Below, one piece after another: positions 1 through 10,492 of a DNA stretch of 64,000 bases. The stretch spans positions 327,311-391,310 of the forward strand of contig CAUYUJ010014595.1 in NCBI GenBank assembly GCA_963575745.1, given 5' to 3'. Numbering within the stretch: the stretch's first letter is position 1; each line of letters opens with the position of its first letter. The stretch comes from Prorocentrum cordatum (Eukaryota; Sar; Dinophyceae; Prorocentrales; Prorocentraceae). The notes beneath the pieces were generated by a model, which saw only the letters and a program-made list of their open reading frames with translations, did not search any database and was not told the DNA's origin. The position numbers were made by a program, and so were the translations under genes.

Positions 1-576
1 TTGGCATGTTCTTCAAAGGCTCAGACTGCTCCGTTCGACTCAAACTCCAGGTCTTCAACGCAATCTTCCGCTCGAAGCTCACGAATGGCTTGGAGTCGGC
101 GCAGCTCACGGAGAGCTCACGGAGAGCTCACGGCAACGCCTGGACACATTCCAACTGAAGGGGGCTACGACATATTAAAGATCACGGCGACATATGTTGA
201 CAGACAACACGGCAATACATTTGTATACACGCGCGCCAACGAGCAGCTGCAGGCGCAGCGGCCTGAAGACCGGATTGAGAGTTTCAGTGTGTACTACACA
301 CGTATGGAGTTCAAATCCTTCGCAGCCATACTTGCCAGCAGGGGCGACGATCCTGTGAAAACTATGTTGCTCAACCCGACAAGGCTAGAGCAACGCGACG
401 TGGGGGCGCTCCGCGTGGGGCGCCCCAGAACGAGGTTGGTATAGGCTGACGCTCTCTGAATATTGGAAGGAAATCAGCAAATCCTACGATGTCAGCGTTG
501 CTGGGGGACCGCCCAACCTAGAGGACGACCGGCATGTGGCGCTGTTGAAGCAGGCCGCAAGGGCTGGCTTTCATTA
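1..576 (+). pseudogene. C-terminal fragment of a LINE-type ORF2 (partial)
   Basis: The frame is open from the window edge to 444 and, after a one-base shift near 445, continues to a TAA at 574-576. Around the shift the text reads GRPRTRLV, then LSEYWKEISKSYDVSVAGG. A basic GRPRxRW-like motif followed by an aromatic YW segment is common at the C-terminal end of LINE ORF2 proteins, downstream of the reverse transcriptase. No catalytic domain is visible here; it would lie left of the window. The apparent TTG at base 1 is only the edge, not a start. The call is inference from weak motif resemblance and could be wrong. Confidence 0.35.
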
Positions 577-639
577 ACCTGTCTGCCCCTACACATCACA
601 CATTTTAGCTTCACTAGCATACGGCATACACGCATGTAG

Positions 640-1909
640 CATAGGCAAGTAGGTCGGTATTTAGCCTCTCCTCCTCCTCCCCCTCCTTCAGGGGTTCTCG
701 CCTGCAGGAGCGGAATGCGCAGGGCGGCAAGGGCCGCAGAGGAGCCCGGCCGGAGTACAGGCGGAGGCATGAGGTCAATGCCACGGGAAAATATCAAAAG
801 GCAGGACGGTTCCATTCTCGAGCTTCATGGGAGATTTTTCGGACAGGCCCGCTGACATAAGAAACGCAAGTACCTCGCACAAAACCGTAAACATTCACTG
901 GCGAGGGGGCGCCAAGTGTTTCTCGATCAAGTGGGCGACAAAGGACAAAACCAGTTCTGCAAGAAAGGCGACTTCGCGACATATCTGTAATCCACAAGTG
1001 AGGCTGTATGACAAGATTTCGGCACTCCAATGAGGTCAAGTATTTGCCAATGCTCTGAAACTAACCATACTTCAGAAGATCCTGGAAGAGAGACCAAACC
1101 AACATAACCATGGACATAGGAAGCGCTTTGTACATCTCTAGGACCACCTGATCCGTACCAGCGGCTCTCTCGGAGGCAAGCCTGGCACGGGCGTGCAGGA
1201 CGACGAACAAGCTCAACTCTAGAACTGGGTGGCCGTCGACCCGGCGCGCCTGGCCCACAGACTTCCAACGGCGGAGACGCTGTCGCTGCACCGCTCCATC
1301 GTTATTTGGAACGGTCTCGACATAGTTCGAACGCTGCGAGTCACCATCTCTCCCGCGAAGGCGTCGGCCCGTCGGAACCAATATCGAGAGTAAAGGGCGC
1401 GCCTGGCGCCCTCCGTCTGGCCGAGTTGAGCTTCGCGTGCCTCTTTTTAATGTTCATATTCTGGTGTCGTCGTTGTAGCTGGCGATGCTGTCTCTTCTCT
1501 TCCGTTGTGCCCGAATGTCCGCGACCGATTCCGCCTGCCAAGTGCGCTTGGTTTCTCGTGCGTGTTCCGGAGTCTGCCGAGCCGTTCGTAATCTGGAGAT
1601 GGTCGTAGTGTACGGCACGTTTTGGTTGGCCACCAGAGTCTCCGACTCTACCTGCTCCAAGGTGGCATGCGTCGGCACCGACCCGTCGAACAATACTGAA
1701 CAACGAGACATCATTGATACCTGAAATCGTGTTTTCGATGTTGGATCTGCCGTAGCCCATCCCTTCAATGAGATTCGTACGGTTCGTGGTATGCGCTGCA
1801 CCGTGCCGAACTCCAGTGCCGCCATTACCGGGAAATGGTCGCTCTTATTCTTCCAGTGCTCACCCACGTACGCTTCCCCAGAAATGCCGTCGGGCACACA
1901 CAACATCAA
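640..1909 (-). pseudogene. Decayed LINE fragment: endonuclease end into reverse transcriptase fingers
   Basis: Read on the minus strand, three frames give successive pieces of a LINE ORF2. At 1790-1909 the peptide KSDHFPVMAAL matches the terminal SDHxP motif of APE-type endonucleases. At about 1061-1180 GTDQVVLEMYKALP resembles the RT finger motif GxDxxxxExxKxL. At about 800-910 VYGFVRGT followed by KISHEAREW resembles the GFRPGxS segment that precedes RT motif A. Motifs A to C are not recognisable and a (GGAGG)-type tract begins near 660. Frame changes near 1454, 1061 and 940 and several stops make it a non-functional remnant. It is oriented opposite to the fragment at 1-576, so they are two elements or an inversion. 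Confidence 0.5.
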
Positions 1910-2413
1910 TTTGCAATGTATGGCCTCTCGAATTATTCCGCGTCCACGTTTGCTGCTTATTCGCCAGGCCAGGGGGTCGAGTGTTGAGCGCCCATAGTCC
2001 CAAATCCGTTAGCCATCCCATAATCCGCACCGCTGGATCCTCTTCCTCCTCTTCCTCCTATTCCTCTCCCTCCCCTTTCTCCTCATCCTCCTCCTGTCGA
2101 GCAACCTCCGGGGACCCTTTCCTCCAGGACGTGTTTCGGTCATGCAAAAATTGTTTGCGATCCTCCGTCGCCTCCCTGTGGACAGCTGCCCGACTACGAC
2201 GCGCCGCAACGGGCGTGCGCAGTCTGCGTGGCGGACTTCGACCAAGTGGTGGGCGCGAGGCTGACCCGCGGCGTGCGTTCCAGGGGAAGTCGTCGTCGCC
2301 GTCGTCGTCGGAGGAGACGGATGAGGAGAAGAGGGGGATGCGGGGGAGGAGGAGGAGGAGGAGAAGGAGGAAAACGAGGAGGTCGTCGTCGTCGTCCATG
2401 TCGCCCATGTCGT

Positions 2414-2484
2414 CGTCGTCGTCGGGGGAGGAGGAGGAGGAGGAGGAGGAGGAGGAGGAGGAGGAGGAGGAGGAGGAAGAGGGA
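2414..2484. repeat. (GGA)n microsatellite
   Basis: Nearly pure GGA trinucleotide repeats, with related purine-rich sequence on both sides. All the Glu-, Arg- and Ser-rich reading frames over it are artefacts of the repeat. Confidence 0.9.
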
Positions 2485-3802
2485 GGCGGAGGAAAAGGGG
2501 GGAAAAAGAGGAGGGATTGCCAGTTCCCCTCCTTCTCGCTTGTCTGTGGTGTACGGTATGGTGTCCCCCTCCCTTTTCTCCCCGTCGGGGAAACTACCCT
2601 CGGCGGCGTCCGCGGGCTCCGCCACCGCGTTAGCCGCGCCCCCCCTTAGCGCGAGCGAGCGCGGGGGTGCAGCGGGATCGCTTCGATGCGTTGCGGCCCG
2701 CAAGGGCGGCCAGTATGTCCTCAGTTCCTTCCCCGTTGCCCCCGTCCTCCTCCTCCTCCTCCTCCTCCTCCTGTCCACTGGCTGTCCACGGCCCCGACAC
2801 CAGCTCCTCTCTTCGGGCCAACGGCCAAAGGGGCCAGTCGCGCCAGCAAGAGTCTGGACAGGGTGTGCTCGGGTGAGCACAGAACATGCGGTTATCGCAC
2901 CTTGAGTTGTTGCTGGGATGGACAGTTGTCTCTGTTTGCCCCAGCCATGCGCTGCGTATCAGCGCCTAGGAAAATCCAGCGGCCGCGGCGAGGTGCGCCA
3001 CTTCGTGTGGCGATGCTCAGGAGGCTGTGACACATGATCCTTCTCGTCTCGATTCCTTCAGGGGTTCTCATAAGGTCTACCTGGGCCATCCTGGGGTTCC
3101 CTTGGGCTCCTGTGAGGCCGTCTTGCGGTCCTGGGACCTGGGACCCTCTCGGGCCGGCCTGGGGCCCTCTTAGCGCAGATTTGAACCGTCGGGGTGGGGT
3201 CAAGGGAGGAAAAAACACCCCGACCCCCACACTCGGCGTTTACTAAACAGCACTGGGCGTTTGCAAGACAGCCCTGCCCAGTTCGATCCTTTCACTGGGT
3301 GCGTTTACTACAGGCTTCGCTCGTCCGGGTGCTTATTATGAGGGTGGCTTTTCTGCCCTCTATGGGGTGGGGCCGGAGGACCCTGAATGGGTTCTGTTGG
3401 TTAGCCCTTGGCTCATCGAAGGCCTGTTGGAAGCATGGGAGCCGAGGGGCACGGCAAGCGCAGCATTGCAGAACGCTTAGTTGAATGGTTTTGGCCTTCC
3501 TGCAATGCCTCTTCGGCTTCTCCTGGGTTTCTTGGAAGCCTGCTGGCGCCTCGTTAGTATCCCTTTGGGGTCTTCTTGGGGACTTGCTGGTGCTGACAGA
3601 CGCCGACGTGGGTGAGGGGAGGAGGGTTACCCTTGAGGCAGTCTTGAGAAGTGTTGCCGCCGGCTTTGGTGGCCTTCTCGGGTTGTCTTGGAAGCCATGG
3701 AGATCCGTGGACAACCTCGTGGACGCCCTGGGTCGCACAGGAAAGTCCGGAAGAGGGGCGATGCATGCACCTGAGCGTGAGGAAAGGGGTGGCCTACCAG
3801 AT

Positions 3803-3850
3803 AGCATCTGGCATTCTACCGCGCATTAATGTGCCTTGGGGCACGGGGGC
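3803..3850 (+). repeat. Dispersed repeat, copy 1 (GGCATTCTA...GGGGCAC)
   Basis: The block reads CTGGCATTCTACCGCGC then a few bases then TGCCTTGGGGCACG. It recurs at 22345-22392 with about 80 percent identity by eye. Both copies lie just right of a CTTGGGG-type minisatellite, so they probably belong to one larger repeat family. Confidence 0.65.
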
Positions 3851-4248
3851 ACCGAGAAGGAGGAGGAGGAGGAGGAGCAGGAGGAGGAGGAGGATCAGTG
3901 TAAGCCCAAGAGTCATCATTGATGTTGGAATACACCCTCCCTCCAAGCTCCTTCTTCATAGGCCCCTACAACGGTTCATGTCCACCGAGGGAGCTGCCCC
4001 GTTGGAAAACAACCGTTTCAAGACCCTGAAGCATGCCAAAACATTGTTCTTGGGATTCCCAACGCCACGGATCAACCTGACTATTGCGTTTTGATGATCC
4101 CGAATCGTGCCAGAACACCATTCCTGGGATATCAGCACCGCGAATCAACGTACCTGTTGCACTCTCATAACCCTGAATCCTTCCAAAACCAGTTCAAGTA
4201 CGTTGACCATGGGAATCCGTGAAACTCTTGCAAATGTTGTAGGCGAAT

Positions 4249-4440
4249 GTGCGCGGCGCTAAGGCGAGAGCCATATCTTGAAAAGGAACCGCCCTCAATC
4301 CGTGAAACTCTGGCAATGCATATAAAATGACTGCGCGCTGCGCTAAGGCCAGAACCACATGTTGCGCGGCGCTAAGGCGAGAGCCACATTTTGAAAACCA
4401 CCCGCCCTCCATCTGTGAAATTGCTGCCAATTTTAAGCTT
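4249..4440 (+). repeat. Imperfect direct repeat of about 70-105 bp
   Basis: The segment starting GCGCGGCGCTAAGGCGAGAG at about 4251 recurs at about 4360. In both copies an ATxTTGAAAA stretch, then CCGCCCTC and TGTGAAA or CGTGAAA, follows. A third, more diverged start (GCGCTGCGCTAAGGCCAGA) lies between them. No reading frame is conserved. Confidence 0.7.
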
Positions 4441-5278
4441 CAGGGTCATACATGGTGAAGAAATCTCAGGCTACACGCCCGGGCCGCCCTAAAAACTGGC
4501 CTCGGGGTGCGACAGGGAGAAGTTACCTCATAGGGATAGGAATGGAGGGTGAGGGGGAGGATTGGGAGGATGGGGAGGGGGAGGATGGGGAGGAGGAGTC
4601 GGAGGAGGGCAGAGCTGGCATGCTTCTCGGTCCTGTGGGCTGCTGCAACCCGGGACGTTGGTGCCGCCTCCTCTGCATGTTGGCGACGGTTCGAGTTGTT
4701 CCAGGGCGCCGAGTAGTCAAGCTGGCTTGCTTTTGGGGGAATGCGTGTGCTGCCTCTGGAAGATCGTAGCTCCGCGCCGCGATCGCGGGTGTCAGGCCTC
4801 GTTTCGTGCTCGTGGCAGTGGCGTGGAAGAAACACATCCCTGTGCTGGTATAGGGGATTCTGCCGCCCCAGATCCTTGGAGGCGCAGGAGGTCGCACGAT
4901 CACGGTCCCAGGATGGTATCTCATACAGCTACGAATGCGACCATGCCGTCATGCATGCAGATGTGTGTCCTGAGATGCCGCAGATGGGGGAGGGTGTTTG
5001 CAGTGCCACATGTGTCCCTCGCATTGCTTGTGCATCTGCGTAAGTCATCTGGGGCTCCGACCCCTGCAATCGCGATTAGCAGTCGGCTCTTGAGGTCTTT
5101 GAGCTCCCCTTGGGCCCCTTCTCGGCTAGCGACCCTGACGACATGGCGGGAAGTGTTTGCGAAGGGCGCCTCTTTCTCTGTACTGCTCTGGTGTTCCTCT
5201 CTCCACTTTTCCTTGACGTACCCAGGCCAGAGCTGGCTACGGGTAATTAGCTCCAAGTCGTCAGTATCCGTTGGACCA

Positions 5279-6131
5279 GCCGATGATGGTGGTATTGCTG
5301 ATACTGAGGGTCCCAATGATGGTAATGATAATGGCGATGATGCTGATGATGGTGATGAGGATGATGATGCTGGTGAGGGTGATGTTGCTGCTGATAATGC
5401 TTCCAATAACGATGGTGCTGTTAATTCTCACGACGATGATAATCATGTGGATGCTGATCATGATGATTATGGCGGTGATGGCGATGCACATGATGATGGT
5501 GATGATGATGATGCGCACGATGTTGATGTAGATGATGCTAATGATGGTGTTGATGAGGATGTCTGTGATGCCGACGGGCTATGGCGACGACTATTATCTT
5601 GATGATGTCGCCGCTGGCGATTTTGATGAATATGCTGCTGTTCAGGGTGATGATGATGACGATGTTGTTGATGCTGCTGATGCTGATGCTGATAATTATG
5701 GTGATGCTTATGATGCTGATGATGGTGATGATACTTGCGATGATTACTATGTTGACGATTATGTTGTTGATGATGTTGCAGATGCTGCTATTAATAATGA
5801 CGACGATGACGATGATGGTGATGGGGATCATGATGATTTTGATGATGACTGTGATGATGATACATGACGACGATGATTAAGATGATGTTGATGATGACGA
5901 TGGTGTTGCTTATCATGTTGGTGGTGGTGTTGATGATTATGAGGATGGTGATGATGATCAGGGTTATGATGATGACGATGCTACTACTGCTGATGATGAT
6001 ACAGATGATGCTGATGATGACGATTATGTTGATGATGATGATGATGACGATGGCGGTGGTGGTGGTGATGCTGATGATGCTGCGGATGACGATGATGATG
6101 ATGATGATGATGATGCTGATGATGATGATGC

Positions 6132-6163
<32 letters not shown>

Positions 6164-6241
6164 CTGATGCTGATGATGATGCTGTACCGGTGCTGGTGCT
6201 GATGCTGCTGATGCTGCTGATGCTGATGCTGATGCTGATGC

Positions 6242-6303
<62 letters not shown>
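5279..6303 (+). repeat. Degenerate (GAT)n/(ATG)n array
   Basis: More than 1 kb of GAT, GCT, GTT and GAC triplets. It becomes purer toward the right and ends in about 20 uninterrupted ATG units at 6241-6303. Frames over it give Asp-rich, Met-rich or His/Ile/Ser-rich strings, none of which I take as genes. Confidence 0.95.
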
Positions 6304-6305
<2 letters not shown>

Positions 6306-6960
6306 GCCTATTGGATGTTCGTTGGGATCTCGTGGGAGGCCTTTCGGGGGCCTCTTGAAGGCAGTTTGGAGGCCTCTGGGGTGGCGTTTTGCGGCCTCTT
6401 GGGAGCCTCTTTTGGGCCTCGTGGGGGTCTCTCGGTGCCTCTTGGGGGCCTCTTGGGGCCTCCTGAACGCCTCTTGGTGTCTCCCTGGGGGCCTGTTGGG
6501 GAGGAATGCTCGGCTTGTCGGTTCGCATTTATTCCCTCTCTTGGTCCCCTTTTTGGGCCGCCTTGGGGCCCTTTTGGGCCGTCTTGGGCGCCTCTTGGGC
6601 CGTCTTGGGGCGCTCTTAGGCCGACTTGGGGCCCTCTTTGAGGCCTCTTGGGCCGTTTAGGGGTGGTCTTGGGGGCCTCTTGGGCCGTCGTGGAGCGTCG
6701 GAAAGCAGAAACGGCGAGACAATCAATGCTTGTTGTCTCTTGGGGCTCTTTTGTGAGGCTTGTCGGAGGCCTCTTGGGGCATCTTGCAGGCCTCTTGGGC
6801 CCATCTTGGGCGTATTGGGCCGAAACGGGGGCGTATCGGGGCCCTCTTAGACCGTCTTCAAGGTCTCCTGGAGCCCTCTTGGTCCGTCTTGGGGCCTTGT
6901 AGGGGCCGAACAAGTCATGCGACAAGCCGCGGGGGAGCCCACAGGGCACGCGGGACGCCT
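6304..6960. repeat. CTTGGGGGCCTC-type minisatellite
   Basis: The stretch is made of 10-14-bp units around CTTGGGGGCCTC and CTTGGGCCGTC, with unique-looking islands at about 6500-6540 and 6695-6745. Related arrays lie at about 3040-3720, 21490-22200, 36425-36920 and 58590-58850. Pro/Arg/Gly-rich frames on the minus strand come from the repeat. Confidence 0.85.
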
Positions 6961-7084
6961 TTGTAGATTTGAGGATTTGGATCCGGGCCCATCGCACAAA
7001 CCTCAGGACTGATGACTGAGGCACAGAGGACGAGGCAGATGACCTGAGGACACGCCCTCTCCGTGGCCAGAGGCACGGTGGCAG

Positions 7085-7092
7085 ATGATAAC

Positions 7093-7149
<57 letters not shown>

Positions 7150-8082
7150 AATGATGATGATGGTAATGATGAGGGTGCGGATGCTGCTGATGTTGATCAC
7201 GATGATGAGCATGGTCATGATGATGATGATGATGCTGATACTGCTGCTTATGATGATGGTGGTGATGGTGATTGTGATGGCGTGGACGTGGAGGGGGAGG
7301 AAGATTGGGGACGATCAGAGTGAGAATAAGCAGCAGGAAGCGCAGGATCAGCAGGCTGTGCTTCATGATTATGATGATGAGTCTGATGATGATGATTGTT
7401 GTCCGTATTTTGTCTCGTAATTACCTTTGCAAGTGCTATAATTATGATGATGATCACGATGATGACGATGGTCATGCTGATGATGATACTGATGCTAATG
7501 ATGCCGAAGATGACGAGGATGATGCTGCTGCTGATGATACTGATGATACTGATTATGCTGATGATGATGAGGATGAGGCAGATTATGACACTGAGTATGA
7601 TGATGCTGGTGATGCTGAGTTTGAGGATGATGGAGGAGGATGAGGATCAGTGATGAGGGTGATCGTGATCATGAGGATGCAGATGAGAATATCGATCATG
7701 GCGATGGTGGTGATGTTGGTGATGCTGCTGCTGGTGATGATGATGCTGACGGCGACGACGATCATGATTATGATGGTTATGATGTTGATGATGGGGCTGC
7801 TGTTGATGTTAATGACCAGTTTAATGAGAAGGAGTGTGATGATGATGTTGCTGCTGCTGACGACCATGATGCGGATGATCATGGTGATGGTGGTGATAAT
7901 GTTGATGGTGATGATGACGAGGGTCATGCTGATGATGATTATGATACTGATGATGCCGATGATGACGATGCTGTGTCTGCTGCTGGTGAGAATTATGCTA
8001 CCCATGCTTCTGATGATGATGATGCTGAGGAGATGGACGATGATTACGATTCTGATGATCATGATGATGATGATGCTGATAC

Positions 8083-8117
<35 letters not shown>

Positions 8118-9369
8118 GCACTGATCATGATGATGCTGATGATGCTGCGTTTGAGGAGGATGGAGGAGGATGAGGATCAGTGGTGAGGGTGATCATGAGG
8201 ATGGAGATGGTTGACCATGGTAATCGTGGTGAGGTTGATGATGCTGCTGCTGGTTGTGAGGATGCTTACGATCGTGTTGATGATGATGCTGATGGTGTTG
8301 ATGTTGATGCTGATGATGATGTTGCTGACGACGACGATGATGATGTTGATGCTGCTTACGATGATGCTGCTGATGATCATGATGCTGGTGGGGCTGATGC
8401 TGATGTCGATGATCGTTTTGATGGGAAGGGATGTGATGATGATGTGGATGATCATGCTGAGGGTGGTGATGATGCTGATGATGATGACGACGGTGGTGAT
8501 GATGATGCTGATGATTATGATGATGAGAAGGAGTGTGATGATGAGGTTGCTGCTGCTGATGCTGATGATTGCGCTGATGAGTCTGAGTTGGACGAGGAGG
8601 ATGGAGGCGGATGAGGATCAGTAAGGCGGAGACGGGTATGATTATGATGAGGATGATGATCAGGATTACGATGAGGATGATGAGGATCAGGATGAGGATG
8701 ATGAGGATTATGATGGTGATGATGAGACTGATGCTGCTGACGATGGTGATGGTGATGGTGTTTATGCTGCTTCTGCTGCTGCTGATCATGATGATGCAGT
8801 GGATGATGATCAGTATGATGATGCTGATGGTGATGGCATGATGATGACGATGCTGATGATGATGGGAATTCTGATGATAATGATGATGATGCTTGCATGA
8901 TTGATTGCTTGCTTGATTGATGAGGATGAGGATGAGACTGAGGATGCTGATGATTATGGACGACGGCCACGATGACGACGATGATGATGGTGATGATATG
9001 ATGACGCTGATGATGAGGATGATGATGTTGATGATGATGGTGTTGGTGGTGATGATGATGACGCTGACGATGATGATGATGATGATGATGACGATGATGA
9101 TGATGACGATGACCATGATGATGATAGTGATGCTGATGATGCTGATGATGCTGGTGCTGGTGCTGGTGCTGATGCTGGTGATGAGGATGATGATGATGAT
9201 GATGGTGCTGTTGTGATGCTGCTGTTTGCTGTGAATGGTGTTGGTGATGGTGACGGCGATGACGATGATGGTGATGCTGATGATAATGATGGTGATGGTG
9301 ATGGTGATGGTGATGGTGACATCGATGGTGGTGATGATGATAGTGATGATGTTGATGATGCTGATGCTT

Positions 9370-9409
<40 letters not shown>

Positions 9410-9620
9410 GGATGAGGATGAGGATGAGGATGAGGATGAGGATGTGGATGTGGATGTGGATGTGGATGTGGATGTGGATGTGGATGTTGATGAGGATATT
9501 GCTGCTGATGATCATGATCACGATTAGGATGAGGAGGCGGGAGGAGGAGGAGGCGGAGGCTGAGGCTTAGGATGATGAGGATGATGAGGATGATGCGGAG
9601 GAGGATGATGCCCAGGAGGA
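7085..9620 (+). repeat. (GAT)n array with higher-order repeats
   Basis: The array starts with about 20 pure GAT units at 7085-7150. Within it a landmark reading GAGGATGATGGAGGAGGATG or a close variant, then AGGATCAGT, occurs near 7622, 8153 and 8588, so units of about 530 and 440 bp are repeated. Each landmark closes an Asp-rich frame that ends Asp/Glu-Asp-Gly-Gly-Gly-stop. A pure (GATGAG)n/(GATGTG)n tract lies at about 9405-9490. The right end grades into GGA repeats at 9530-9650. Confidence 0.9.
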
Positions 9621-9795
9621 GGAGGGAGGAGGGAGGACGAGGAGGAGGAGCGAGGTGCGACCACATTGCACATCAGTGCGACATTAGCAAACATACGCAG
9701 CACACTGACCACATGACCACCCTATGGTGTCAGTGGTGTGCGGCACTTGCACTTGCGAAGCCGCCGGTAGTCAGCCGACTCTCGCACCATCACGG

Positions 9796-10158
9796 TCACT
9801 GTATCTCTGCAGCGCGCCGTCTATCATCAATTGCTTGCAGTATTTGGACGCATGCTGCAAGTGATGCGCCATCCTCTCCCGCAAATGAAATTCTGTTACA
9901 CATGCCGGGCAGCACGTGCCTATGACATGCTGCCTGCCGCACGTGGCCGTGGCAGCGGTGCATGTGCACCGCTAACTCTTTCTGCGCATCTAGGATGCGA
10001 CACGCATCACGTGGGCACAGGGGACACTGGATCCCGGGCGGCACGTCGTCTCCAGAAGCCGCCAGATCACAAACCACAATGCCTGCAGCCAGAAGGGTAC
10101 TATGGCTGCACCACGTTTGCCTCACAAATTCTTTCCACCTCTCCGTGTGGTAAAGCAT
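9796..10158 (-). pseudogene. LINE C-terminal domain with C2H2-like zinc finger
   Basis: The frame contains RWKEFVRQTW, then QCPLC, about 16 residues, HMHRCHG. This is a Cys-x2-Cys...His-x3-(Cys)-His arrangement of the type found at the C-terminal end of many LINE ORF2 proteins, where it helps bind nucleic acid. The spacing (CPLC, then His about 17 residues later) is slightly longer than a textbook C2H2 finger, so zinc binding is inferred. It continues the element whose RT ends near 10493, with the inverted-repeat element at 10189-10440 inserted between. The methionine at 10158 is unlikely to be a true start. Confidence 0.5.
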
Positions 10159-10188
10159 TGATGCTTGCCAGCTGCGCTACCGCGCCTC

Positions 10189-10440
10189 GGGTTGACCCAA
10201 CAGGGGGTCCAGCGACAAGGGGGTGTTGCAATAGATTTGGTGCAATAGATTTGTGGGGTTGCAATACTTTTGGGGCGTGCAATACATTTCGGGGCGCACA
10301 TGTATTGCTGTATTTTCGCGTGCAATACATTACTTGCAATACAATGCAATACAATTCTCCGGCGCAATACATTTGCAATACAATTGCCCCAAATCTATTG
10401 CACCACCCCCTTTCAGCTGGACCCCCTTTTGGGTCACCCA
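10189..10440. mobile_element. MITE-like inverted-repeat element nested in the LINE
   Basis: The left arm begins GGGTTGACCCAACAGGGGGT and runs to about 10240. The right arm (about 10391-10439) is its reverse complement over roughly 48 bases with few differences; both include GGGGGTCCAGC and GCAATAGATTT. The 150-bp interior is built from TGCAATACA-type words. It has no coding capacity. The interior is AT-rich against GC-rich surroundings. It separates two parts of one LINE frame, which supports later insertion. I could not settle a target-site duplication. Confidence 0.75.
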
Positions 10441-10492
10441 AAAGCGCACAGGGTGGTCCAAGGCCTCCCAGTCCAGGCTGCGCGCCTGCGAG

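Larger units (their letters stand above)
1910..5278. other. Non-genic repeat-rich stretch
   Basis: I see no convincing gene. The stretch holds (TCC)n/(GGA)n tracts near 2040-2090, 2300-2490, 2745-2770 and 3857-3895, GC-rich CTTGGGG-type repeats from 3030 to 3720, and short duplicated blocks at 4249-4440. Long open frames in it are products of GC-rich low-complexity sequence. Confidence 0.6.

Noticed and set aside
1752-1765. CCGTAGCCCATCCC as an SL start
   Set aside because: Only the first eight bases match the SL; it lies inside a LINE fragment of the other strand.
2228-2905. Long Arg- and Ser-rich reading frames on both strands
   Set aside because: They are produced by GGA/TCC triplet repeats and show no domain or codon bias beyond the repeat.
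5261-9666. Many long Met-, Asp-, His-, Ile- or Ser-rich frames
   Set aside because: All six frames stay open over GAT/ATC triplet arrays; none needs to be a gene.
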